This document shows positions 1 to 6,755 of a stretch of 8,111 bases of DNA, piece after piece. The stretch spans positions 1 through 8,111 of the forward strand of contig SCUG01000082.1 in NCBI GenBank assembly GCA_004297645.1. The letters run 5' to 3'. Numbering within the stretch: position 1 is the first letter of the stretch; each line of letters begins with the position of its first letter. The notes below the pieces were generated by a model. It searched no databases. It saw only the letters and a list, made by a program, of their open reading frames with translations, and was not told the DNA's origin. The stretch comes from Saprospiraceae bacterium (GTDB lineage: Bacteria > Bacteroidota > Bacteroidia > Chitinophagales > Saprospiraceae). The position numbers and the translations under genes were made by a program.

Positions 1-1150
1 CGATGTCTTTGTACAACTGGCTGAATTCCGGCAGCAGTTTGCCGTATTTAGCGTTCAGGGCAGGGTTCAGGGCCACGACTTTTTGAAATTCCTTTTCGGC
101 ATCGAGTTTTTTCTGTACGGCATTGGTACTGCGCAGGCCGAGCACTTCACCCTGCCATTTTTTCCAGGCATTGGCGAGGTTGGCTTGTTTGGAGGTGTAC
201 ATGATTTTTACGGTTTCGTCCGCCCGCATGGCGGCGTTGTAGATGGACAGGGTTTTGTCCCGGACTGCAATCCTGGCGGGGTCGAGCACATCTGCGATTT
301 GTTGGACGGCGGCGGCGGGCAGGTACTCGTCCGTGCGGCCGGGGAAGCCAAAAACCATGGTGAATTCGCCCTCCACGATGCCGTCCATGGAAATGGGCAG
401 GTAGTGCTTGGGCTGGTAAGGCACGTTGTCGGCGGAGTAGTCGGCGGGCTGGTTGTTTTTGTCAGCATAAATTCGGAACATGGAAAAGTCGCCCCCGTGG
501 CGCGGCCACACCCAGTTGTCGGTGTCTTTGCCAAACTCCCCGATGCTGGAAGGCGGCGCCCCCACCAGCCGGATGTCGCGGTACTTGACCGTGATAAACA
601 GGAAGTATTGGTTGCCATTGAAAAAAGGCCGCACCATGACCTCCTCGAAGGTTTCTTTCTTGGCCTCCGATTTCACCTTATCTAAGTTTTTGTCAATGGC
701 GGATTGGCGGGCACGTTTGTCCATGCCGTCGGTGACGCCCAGCAAAGCAGCTTGGGTGACGTCTTCGATGCGGGAGATGAGCGTGACGGTCAGACCAGGA
801 TTGGGGAGTTCATCCTTCATGGTTTTTGCCCAAAAGCCGTCGTCCAAATAGTTATGTTCTACGGACGAGTGCGACTGTATCTGGCCGCGGCCGCAATGGT
901 GGTTGGTCAGCAACAGGCCTTTGGGGGAAATGATTTCGCCGGTACAGCCGCCGCCGAACTGGACGATGGCGTCTTTGAGCGAGCCTTTGTTGACGCTGTA
1001 AATATCTTCGGCGGTCATTTTCATGCCCATGCTTTGCATTTCTTTTTCGTTGAGCAAGCCCAGCAAAAGCGGTATCCATAAGCCCTCGATGGCAAAGGCG
1101 GCAAAGCGGAGGGCAATCAAAAAGGTCAGGGAGAGGATGAGTTTTTTCAT
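1..1150 (-). CDS. S46 family dipeptidyl-peptidase (DPP7/DPP11-like), C-terminal half outside window
   Basis: Partial gene: 383 codons are open from the ATG at 1150 to the window edge, against about 700-720 residues for the family. S46 enzymes are periplasmic serine exopeptidases that release dipeptides from the N-terminus of oligopeptides, feeding amino-acid uptake in peptide-using Bacteroidota. Residues 1-20 form a signal peptide with an AFA cleavage site; the mature part opens EGLWIPLLL, like the EGMW start of the family. TNHHC at 82-86 carries the catalytic His (H85). TDNWVWPRHGGDFS at 210-223 carries the likely catalytic Asp (D221). FGFPGRT follows at about 267-273. The catalytic Ser and the residue separating DPP7 (Gly) from DPP11 (Arg) lie beyond the window, so specificity cannot be called. 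After the HHC motif the sequence reads GRG, where I expect G-aromatic-G. The reading frame shows no break. Confidence 0.93.
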   Translation of the reverse strand, partial: MKKLILSLTFLIALRFAAFAIEGLWIPLLLGLLNEKEMQSMGMKMTAEDIYSVNKGSLKDAIVQFGGGCTGEIISPKGLLLTNHHCGRGQIQSHSSVEHNYLDDGFWAKTMKDELPNPGLTVTLISRIEDVTQAALLGVTDGMDKRARQSAIDKNLDKVKSEAKKETFEEVMVRPFFNGNQYFLFITVKYRDIRLVGAPPSSIGEFGKDTDNWVWPRHGGDFSMFRIYADKNNQPADYSADNVPYQPKHYLPISMDGIVEGEFTMVFGFPGRTDEYLPAAAVQQIADVLDPARIAVRDKTLSIYNAAMRADETVKIMYTSKQANLANAWKKWQGEVLGLRSTNAVQKKLDAEKEFQKVVALNPALNAKYGKLLPEFSQLYKDI

Positions 1151-1188
1151 GGTGTAAAATTTTGATTCTTAAATTTTTTGGCGCGGTG

Positions 1189-1196
1189 CGAAGATA
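1189..1196 (-). promoter_or_regulatory. Possible -7 box for the S46 peptidase gene
   Basis: The minus strand reads TATCTTCG, seven of eight bases of the Bacteroidota sigma-ABfr consensus TAnnTTTG, 38 bases before the ATG at 1150. The upstream TTTG element is poor: only a TTTA at 1219-1222, with a 22-base spacer. This is the best candidate in the leader, but it rests on sequence resemblance alone. Confidence 0.3.
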
Positions 1197-1345
1197 GGGA
1201 ATGTTTCGTTCCGCCAGGTAAAGCGTGAATGCAGAAGGTAGTAGTACCTAACCTGTGAAATTCGTGCTTTTTGTGGCAAGAAGATTCAGAAGACCCTTGT
1301 AAATAAAGGTGTGTTTTCCTAACTGTTTTACTTCCCGCCCAAGTT

Positions 1346-1377
1346 GCTTTGTCATTGCCGCAGGCAATGACAAAAGC
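1346..1377. repeat. Strong inverted repeat (12-bp perfect stem, 3-base loop)
   Basis: TTTGTCATTGCC (1348-1359) and GGCAATGACAAA (1363-1374) pair perfectly around a GCA loop. GC at 1346-1347 and 1376-1377 can extend the stem past one bulged A. It lies about 160 bases after the stop of the receiver gene and could end that operon's transcript. Neither strand has the T-run of a Rho-independent terminator, so a processing site, a transcript-end stabiliser or a dispersed REP-like palindrome are alternatives. Confidence 0.6.
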
Positions 1378-1538
1378 AGCCTTGGTTCTGGCTTCGCCAG
1401 GTTAGGGAAATTCGGAAATCAGAAAGGTGGGGACTGCACGGTTAGCGCATGGAAGCTGATATTACTAACTTGTTGACTTTCGATGGCGCTCATTTTTTTC
1501 AGGACAACACAACACAATTTTGGCATTCCCCCCATACC

Positions 1539-1973
1539 TCATACGCGCTCCATGTACCAGCTCAATTCCTTCTCCATTTTTTTGTAACTGAAAATGGCCG
1601 TGATGATTTTTTGCAGGCGCATAAAGGCAGTTTCGCTTTTTACCACATAATCATAAGCTCTGTGGTGCATGCAGCTTATCGCCACATCAATGCTATCTTG
1701 GGAAGATAGCATCAAAACGGGAATGTCCGAGTTGAAGGCTTTTATTTTGTCCAATGTTTCTATTCCGTTCATGGCGTTTTTATCAACGCCGTCAAGAAGG
1801 TAATCTAAAATGATTACATCGGGGAGGTGTGCTAAATTCTCTACGCAAAGTTCGCCAGTTGGGTATGTTTCAATAATAAAATCAGCATGCTGGAGGAATT
1901 CAATTTCCAATAATTTTAAATAAACGGCATCGTCATCTACCAAGAAAAGTTTTATCTTATTTCCGGATTTCAT
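1539..1973 (-). CDS. Stand-alone response regulator receiver protein (CheY-like, no output domain)
   Basis: A 144-residue single-domain receiver. The acidic pocket is D13-D14-D15 (LVDDD), the phospho-acceptor is D57 (VIILDYLL), the switch Ser is S90 or S91 (VLMLSS), and the conserved Lys is K112 (YDYVVKSE). The usual Lys-Pro is Lys-Ser here; the cis-proline is often missing in Bacteroidota receivers of this kind. About 20 residues of helix follow (FSYKKMEKELSWYMERV), too few for a DNA-binding or enzymatic domain. Its start overlaps the kinase stop as ATGA (1970-1973), which points to translational coupling and a working partnership. It probably accepts phosphate from the kinase's Hpt domain, or acts as a phosphate sink or protein-binding switch. 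The downstream target is unknown. Confidence 0.9.
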   Translation of the reverse strand: MKSGNKIKLFLVDDDAVYLKLLEIEFLQHADFIIETYPTGELCVENLAHLPDVIILDYLLDGVDKNAMNGIETLDKIKAFNSDIPVLMLSSQDSIDVAISCMHHRAYDYVVKSETAFMRLQKIITAIFSYKKMEKELSWYMERV

Positions 1974-4549
1974 GATTTGGTGTTTTTAATCGTATCAAGC
2001 TCTTCTTTCAATTCTATACATGCCTGCCCGCAAACGTTTTCAAGTTGTAAAACCATGTCCTGTATCCCTTCGGCCTGTTGTTGGGTACGGGCAAATTCCT
2101 GGACTTTTTTTGCCATGCTTTCGAAATCTGCACTAATGCCCATTATTAAAAAAGAGGGTATCATTTTATGAACGGCTGCTTGCAGTGAATCCCAATCTTT
2201 ATCCTGCCAGCTTTGTTTCATTGTGCTGATCAATGGTGGGGTTTGTTGCAGATAAGCTGAAATCATTTCCATGATCAATGTTGGATTTGATTTTGTGCAT
2301 TTGGTCAAATAAGCAAGGTCAATGCACTTTACCGTTTTACTTTGACTTTTCCCAAGCTCTTTATGTACAGGAATAAATGCGGGTTTCTTTACTGACCCAA
2401 CAATTTTGCTGTACAATAACCTTTCGTCAACGGGTTTTGCGATGTAATCATTCATGCCGACCGCTTTGCATTTTGCCAGATCAACGGTGGTCACATCGGC
2501 CGTTAAAGCGATGATGGGGATATTGGAATGCATGGTGTTGCGAATGTAATCTGTCGTTTCAAACCCGTTCATTTCGGGCATCTGCAAGTCCATCAGAATA
2601 ACATCGTAAGATTTTGACTGTAGTTTTTCGATGGCTATTTTTCCGTTGTCGGCAATGTCACGTTCAAATCCGAAGTCATCCAATACCGTTTTCATCAGTA
2701 GTTGATTGAGTGCCATGTCTTCCACTACCAACACTTTGATGTTTTTGATTCCCGTATTCATTTCCGCGATTATTGGCTCCAATTCAGCCGCTGAATTTGT
2801 TTTTTGAAAACTCAATATAAAACTGAAAGATGACCCTTCTCCAACTACACTCTTTACACGAATGCTTCCACCCTGCTGTTCCACCAATTGCCTCGCAATG
2901 GCAAGCCCTAATCCCGTTCCACCATACAACCTGGCAGTGGTGCTGGATGCCTGTTGAAAGTTTTCAAAAATATTTTCCAACCTATCTTCCGGTATTCCGA
3001 TTCCGGTATCCGTAACCGAGAATTCAACGGTGGCTTTCTCTTCGTCTTCATGCAGCAAACGAACACTTACTGTGATTTTTCCTTTCGATGTAAACTTTAC
3101 CGCATTGCTCACTAAGTTTAAAATGATTTGGTGCAAACGCACCGGGTCGCCAACCAATACCCCAGGGATTTTGTGGTCGTATTCTTTAACCAGCTCTAAA
3201 TTTTTTTCCTGGATTTTTGTCTCAAACAAATGGAGCATCGCCGAAATGGATAACTCCATTTTGAAAGGTGTCTTTTCAAATGACATTTTACCTGCATCCA
3301 CTTTCGCTAAATCGAGTATGTCGTTGATGAGCACAATCAAAGCATCGCCACTCATTTTTATAGCGTATAAATATTCTTTTTGCTTTGCCGACAAATCTGT
3401 TTTCAACATCACTTTTGTGAACCCGATAATCGCATTCATCGGCGTGCGGATTTCATGGCTCATGTTCGACAAAAATTGCTGTTTCGCTTTCACAGCATCT
3501 TCTGCTATTCGCACAGCACTTTCGGCTTTATTTCTTGCCACTTCAGCAATTCCTGTTGCCAGTTCAGCGGCCACTTTCGCCTCTGTCAATTCTTTCTCAA
3601 ATCTTCTTTGTTCGGTAATATCCCTTGCCACTAACACAGCACCAAGCACATTTCCATGTTCATCTTTATAAACGGAACCGTTGAATAATACATCTGTCAG
3701 CTTATGGTCCATGATGGTCAACGGATAGTCTGTCACAAAGCCTTTTGCGAACACTTCCTGATAAACTTCACGGGCCTTTTTGGGTTCGGTGAAATAATCG
3801 CCGAAGTCGGTACCTGTGAGTTGTTCACGTGTCAGGCCAGTAATGTTCGCCAATGCCTCGTTCATGTCCGTAATCTTGCCTTCGGTGCTGATGGTAACCA
3901 ATGGGTCGCGGCTCGCTTCAATAAGGCTGAGGGAATATTGAGAGGCTAATTTTGCGGAATAGCTGAATGCTTCCAGTTCTTTCTTTGCAATTTCCTGTTT
4001 TTCTTTCTCTTCGTTTTGAAAGACAAGTTCTTTGTTGGCAATGACCAACTCATCTGCCCGTTTTCCTTTCTCCTCATTTTGAAAAGCAAGTTCTTTGTTG
4101 GCAATGGCCAACTCATCTGCCCGCTTTTCTTTCTCTTCGTTTTGAAAAGCAAGTTCTTTGTTGGCAATTCGTAATTCTTTTGCCCCTGTTTGCCCGGTAT
4201 TATCCCTTGCCACTATCACTGCGCCAAGCACCTTCCCATTTTCATCTTTGTAAACAGACCCGTTAAATAGTACATCCTTTAGTTTGTGGCCTTTTACAGT
4301 GAGCGGATAGTCTGTCACAAATCCTTTTGTAAATACTTCCTGGTAAATTTCGCGGGCCTTTTGCGCTTCGGTAAAATAATCGAGGAAATCGGTGCCTGTA
4401 AGTTTTTCCCGTGATATGCCTGTGGCATCCACTGTTGCCTGGTTCATGTCAGTTATCTTGCCTTCGGCACTGATGGTAAACAACGGGTCCAGGCTGGCTT
4501 CTATCAAGCTTCTGGCGTAATGAGATGCCCGTTTTATTGCATTTTCCAT
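1970..4549 (-). CDS. Soluble hybrid sensor histidine kinase: PAS - coiled-coil repeats - PAS - HisKA - HATPase - receiver - Hpt
   Basis: An 859-residue multi-step phosphorelay kinase. PAS1 spans about 11-121. Three 21-residue coiled-coil repeats span 125-187. PAS2 spans about 205-315, followed by an Ala/Glu-rich helix (about 316-355). The HisKA domain has SHEIRTP with phospho-His H365. The ATPase domain shows the N box (LNLVSNAVKF, 477-486), G1 (DTGIGIP, 514-520) and G2 (GGTGLGLA, 543-550). The receiver (about 604-720) has E610/D611, D654, T683 and K705-P706. The C-terminal Hpt domain (about 745-850) has H794 in the variant motif HKMIPSF. I see no signal peptide or membrane segment, so it should sense a cytoplasmic cue; the PAS ligand cannot be read from sequence. 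Nine bases separate it from the AraC gene, and it overlaps the receiver gene by four. Expected phosphate path: H365 to D654 to H794 to an outside receiver. Confidence 0.95.
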   Translation of the reverse strand: MENAIKRASHYARSLIEASLDPLFTISAEGKITDMNQATVDATGISREKLTGTDFLDYFTEAQKAREIYQEVFTKGFVTDYPLTVKGHKLKDVLFNGSVYKDENGKVLGAVIVARDNTGQTGAKELRIANKELAFQNEEKEKRADELAIANKELAFQNEEKGKRADELVIANKELVFQNEEKEKQEIAKKELEAFSYSAKLASQYSLSLIEASRDPLVTISTEGKITDMNEALANITGLTREQLTGTDFGDYFTEPKKAREVYQEVFAKGFVTDYPLTIMDHKLTDVLFNGSVYKDEHGNVLGAVLVARDITEQRRFEKELTEAKVAAELATGIAEVARNKAESAVRIAEDAVKAKQQFLSNMSHEIRTPMNAIIGFTKVMLKTDLSAKQKEYLYAIKMSGDALIVLINDILDLAKVDAGKMSFEKTPFKMELSISAMLHLFETKIQEKNLELVKEYDHKIPGVLVGDPVRLHQIILNLVSNAVKFTSKGKITVSVRLLHEDEEKATVEFSVTDTGIGIPEDRLENIFENFQQASSTTARLYGGTGLGLAIARQLVEQQGGSIRVKSVVGEGSSFSFILSFQKTNSAAELEPIIAEMNTGIKNIKVLVVEDMALNQLLMKTVLDDFGFERDIADNGKIAIEKLQSKSYDVILMDLQMPEMNGFETTDYIRNTMHSNIPIIALTADVTTVDLAKCKAVGMNDYIAKPVDERLLYSKIVGSVKKPAFIPVHKELGKSQSKTVKCIDLAYLTKCTKSNPTLIMEMISAYLQQTPPLISTMKQSWQDKDWDSLQAAVHKMIPSFLIMGISADFESMAKKVQEFARTQQQAEGIQDMVLQLENVCGQACIELKEELDTIKNTKS
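3989..4177 (-). repeat. Three tandem 63-bp repeats coding a 21-residue coiled-coil unit
   Basis: Residues 125-145, 146-166 and 167-187 of the kinase repeat the unit ELxIANKELAFQNEEKEKRAD with few changes (R/A/V at the third position, G for E in copy 2, V for A and a diverged end in copy 3). Each unit is 21 residues, exactly three heptads, so gain or loss of a copy keeps both reading frame and coil phase. The repeat joins the two PAS domains and is probably a signalling helix. I know similar IANKELAFQNEEK repeats from other bacterial hybrid kinases. Confidence 0.93.
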
Positions 4550-4558
4550 TTTATGAGT

Positions 4559-5155
4559 TTATTCCTGTTGAGATTGATTGTCGTCAGGCGGGTTTCCAAT
4601 TTCTTCAAGCGGTCTTCGCCTTTTGTCCTTCAATTGTTTAAAATGGGTAGGAGTGAGCCCCGTGGCTTTCTTAAATTGATTGGATAAATGCGCCACGCTG
4701 CTGTAATTCATTTTCCAGGCAATTTCCGAAATGGTCAGTTCGTCATAAATAATCAGTTCTTTTATCTGTTCGATTTTGTGGGCGATGATGAATTGCTCGA
4801 TAGTGGTTCCTTGTACTTCTGAAAATAAATTTGAGAGGTAGATATAATTGTGCTCTAATTTTTTACTTAAAAACTCAGAAAAATTTGTTTTGATGATTTC
4901 ATCGGGATAATGGACCATTTCAATAATTGTGTTTTTTATCCGCTCAATCAAAATCCCTTTTCTATCATCCATGAGTTCAAGCCCGGTTTGGAGCAAATCA
5001 TCTTTCAACTGCGCCCGTTGCTCCGGGGAAAGGTCCTCCATGATGTCAACTTCACCTAAATCAACGACGATGAAATGCAGGCCAAGCTCTTTCAACGCTG
5101 CTTTTACCGCCATTTTACAGCGGGTACTTACCATGTATTTGATAAATAATTTCAA
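4559..5155 (-). CDS. AraC-family transcriptional regulator with HMA-like N-terminal domain
   Basis: A 198-residue protein. Residues 1-40 look like the first half of a ferredoxin-like heavy-metal-associated domain: a strand (KLFIKYMV), a loop with C13, a helix (MAVKAALKELG) and a second strand (HFIVVDLGEVDI). The MxCxxC metal site is broken: position 10 is Ser, and only C13 remains. Residues about 91-176 are the AraC DNA-binding domain with two helix-turn-helix units; the second (ISEIAWKMNYSSVAHLSNQF to about 161, then TGLTPTHFK) is canonical. A short charged tail follows. The start is TTG at 5155: an in-frame stop lies three codons upstream, and the first ATG (5134, residue 8) would remove the first beta strand. 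It leads the signalling operon and probably regulates it or a cell response tied to the kinase. The signal it binds is unknown. Confidence 0.88.
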   Translation of the reverse strand: MKLFIKYMVSTRCKMAVKAALKELGLHFIVVDLGEVDIMEDLSPEQRAQLKDDLLQTGLELMDDRKGILIERIKNTIIEMVHYPDEIIKTNFSEFLSKKLEHNYIYLSNLFSEVQGTTIEQFIIAHKIEQIKELIIYDELTISEIAWKMNYSSVAHLSNQFKKATGLTPTHFKQLKDKRRRPLEEIGNPPDDNQSQQE

Positions 5156-5279
5156 AGAAGGCTATAATTAAAAATGTGAACAAATAAAGTTCCCAGTTTT
5201 AAAACAGGCGGGTGTTACACAAAGTTAGGAGAGTGTTACATCATTCACACATTTACGGGAAGCCACTTTATCCATTGCA
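5156..5279 (-). promoter_or_regulatory. Promoter and leader region of the AraC-kinase-receiver operon
   Basis: Minus-strand TAACTTTG (5227-5220) matches TAnnTTTG exactly. Eighteen bases upstream is TGTG (5246-5249), three of four bases of the TTTG element. Transcription would start near 5213, leaving an AT-rich leader of about 55-60 bases before the TTG start, with no Shine-Dalgarno. The leader also holds a 10-bp palindrome, GTTTTAAAAC (5196-5205). I see no terminator for the DUF4403 gene that ends at 5280, so some read-through into this operon is possible. Confidence 0.45.
5212..5240. promoter_or_regulatory. Candidate operator: GTGTTACA direct repeats 21 bp apart
   Basis: The plus strand has GTGTTACA at 5212-5219 and again at 5233-5240, a start-to-start distance of exactly 21 bp, or two helical turns. 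AraC-family proteins often bind two half-sites in direct orientation with about this period. One copy fills the -33/-7 spacer and the other lies just past the -7 box, a position that suits repression of the operon by its own first gene. The link to this regulator is inference. Confidence 0.4.
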
Positions 5280-6680
5280 TCAAAATTGCTCCATCTCGGC
5301 CCGCACCTGCGCTTTTACAATCACGAGTGCAACCAGGCCGGCCGGGCGCACCCATATTTGCTGGGGTCGAAAATCCCATCGCTCGACGGCGAAATCCATT
5401 TTTTTGCCCACCCTGCCCCGTTCGATTCCACGCATGAGCGCCTCCGGGATTTTGGCCATTTTCTTCGCCAGCGGGATGCTGAGGGCAGTTTTCATCTGGT
5501 CTTCGAACGTGCTGTGCAGCAGCCAATCGGCGCTTGCCAAGAGCACCTCCTCCGTCCTGACATCAAATTCAAAGTTTTGAATGACGATTCGTTGCGAATC
5601 CGCCTCGTAGTGAGGCATTCCTTGAAAATATATCTCGCCCCGCACACTGCCACGTACCTTGAGATGAAGCACCAAATTGGCGCCGCAGCCCCACATTTCG
5701 GCAAATTCGACCTTGACACGATGCCCCCGTATTTTGAACACCTTGCCCTCCAATTTTCGGTCAAGGATTTCATTGAGGTCTTCGTACGGGATTTCGGCAA
5801 GCAGGTAGGCGTATGCTTCGTTTGGCAAGGAGCGGCGGTTCACCAGCGGCGGCAGGATGGAGTCAATCGTGTAGGCGGGGTCATTGCCCACGAGCGTTTC
5901 GGTGGTGGCAGAGAGGCGGCACTGAATCATAAGGTTGTCCACCTCCGTCGTTATCGTGCCCATTTCGAATCGAATCGGATGAATTTTCAGCCAGACCAAT
6001 TCTTCCTTCCGGTTGATAATTATGGGCTTTTGGATGTTCCGCCAAACCTTTGTCATTACCCGGTGTAAACGAACTTTGGTGCGAATCGAGTCATCCATAT
6101 TTTCTAAAATCTTCGGCATTCGGAGATATAATTTCCGTTCGATTGTTTTTTTCAAATCAATCAAGCCACCCAAAGCCGTGGCTTCGCTCAACCATCGCAA
6201 GGAGCGGAATTTGGTATCCGGAAGCAGTTTCCAATCTTCGCCGATGTGGATGGTGGTTTCAAAAACCAGCAAAAGGCTGAACTCGGATTTGAGCAAGATA
6301 GATTCTGACAGGGGCAGCACCTTATTGCCCACAAGTTGCCGTTCCAGCAACACGAGCAATGGGGCACGGCAGCTTGCCACGTTGTTTTCCCAACTGACCC
6401 GGATGTCGCCCAGCCTCGTGACTTTCAGTTTGAGTTTATCCTTTTTCCCCTCTATGTTCAAGTTGTCAAAATCGTCGTCGTGCAGGATGTACTGCCCCAT
6501 GCTGCGGTTGAGCTTGTCCTCTATTAAACGAGTAGGAATTACGAGCGGGGTACTTAAAAACGAAGTGTCATGAGGGATGGTAACGTTTTCGGCATCGCAG
6601 GGCGGACGCTCCGTATCTATTTCTTTACAAGCAAAAAAAACAAACGCCAGGAAGACGGAGACAAGGTGGTATTGTTGCAC
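5280..6680 (-). CDS. DUF4403 family lipoprotein (function unknown)
   Basis: The frame is open from an ATG at 6761 (493 residues), but I prefer a GTG at 6680 (466 residues). The first 15 codons of the longer form lie over a Rho-independent terminator. From the GTG, the protein begins with a short lipoprotein signal (QQYHLVSVFLAFVFFAC) whose Cys is residue 18; the longer form puts it at an unlikely residue 45. No Lys or Arg precedes the hydrophobic core, which is atypical. The rest matches what I know of DUF4403: an N-terminal STPLVIPTRLIEDKLN segment, a DKLKLKVTRLG strand with SWENN, repeated amphipathic strands, and a C-terminal RPQQIWVRPAGLVALVIVKAQV. The fold is thought to be beta-rich; no activity is established. 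It should be anchored in the cell envelope. It is followed by the signalling operon in the same direction after 124 bases. Confidence 0.82.
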   Translation of the reverse strand: MQQYHLVSVFLAFVFFACKEIDTERPPCDAENVTIPHDTSFLSTPLVIPTRLIEDKLNRSMGQYILHDDDFDNLNIEGKKDKLKLKVTRLGDIRVSWENNVASCRAPLLVLLERQLVGNKVLPLSESILLKSEFSLLLVFETTIHIGEDWKLLPDTKFRSLRWLSEATALGGLIDLKKTIERKLYLRMPKILENMDDSIRTKVRLHRVMTKVWRNIQKPIIINRKEELVWLKIHPIRFEMGTITTEVDNLMIQCRLSATTETLVGNDPAYTIDSILPPLVNRRSLPNEAYAYLLAEIPYEDLNEILDRKLEGKVFKIRGHRVKVEFAEMWGCGANLVLHLKVRGSVRGEIYFQGMPHYEADSQRIVIQNFEFDVRTEEVLLASADWLLHSTFEDQMKTALSIPLAKKMAKIPEALMRGIERGRVGKKMDFAVERWDFRPQQIWVRPAGLVALVIVKAQVRAEMEQF

Positions 6681-6715
6681 GCCTAAATTGTTGGCTGGTT
6701 TGGCATCACGCCAAT

Positions 6716-6755
6716 AAAAAAAATCGCTTTTACGAGTTGCCCTATAAAAGCGATT
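6716..6755 (-). terminator. Rho-independent terminator after the beta-barrel gene
   Basis: Read on the minus strand, AATCGCTTTTA (6755-6745) pairs perfectly over 11 bp with TAAAAGCGATT (6732-6722) around a 12-base loop, and runs straight into Ts to give eight in a row. It begins 19 bases after the stop codon of the gene ending at 6775. There is no T-run on the other strand, so it acts leftward only. Confidence 0.85.

Larger units (their letters stand above)
1151..1538. other. 388-bp non-coding region between the receiver gene and the S46 peptidase gene
   Basis: I see no coding potential here. The plus-strand frame from 1449 runs into the receiver gene antisense and resembles nothing. The right part (about 1380-1538) is the 3' flank of the signalling operon and the left part (1151-1250) is the S46 leader. 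Between them lie a strong hairpin (1346-1377), a smaller one (CTGGC-TTC-GCCAG, 1388-1400) and short CCTAAC-type repeats: CCTAACCTG at 1247-1255, CCTAAC at 1318-1323, and the inverse CAGGTTAGG at 1398-1406. The pattern fits a transcription-end region or the worn remains of a small repeat element. I cannot tell which. Confidence 0.6.

Noticed and set aside
83..685. 200-codon open frame on the plus strand
   Set aside because: It is antisense to the S46 peptidase frame, which has clear family motifs throughout. The plus-strand protein has low-complexity Gly/Val composition and no recognisable domain.
1444..1500. AGCGC...GCGCT stem followed by seven Ts on the plus strand, terminator-like
   Set aside because: The stem is short with a bulge and a loop of more than 30 bases, and no gene on the plus strand would need it.
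3030..3671. 213-codon plus-strand frame opposite the kinase
   Set aside because: Its Ser/Phe-rich composition is the mirror of kinase codons; HisKA and ATPase motifs on the minus strand are unambiguous.
3989..4177. The 63-bp repeats as a CRISPR-like or mobile repeat
   Set aside because: They are contiguous, in frame, have no spacers, and encode a coiled coil inside the kinase.
5286..6068. 260-codon plus-strand frame opposite the DUF4403 gene
   Set aside because: A shadow frame. The minus strand has the family motifs and a lipoprotein signal; the plus-strand product resembles nothing.
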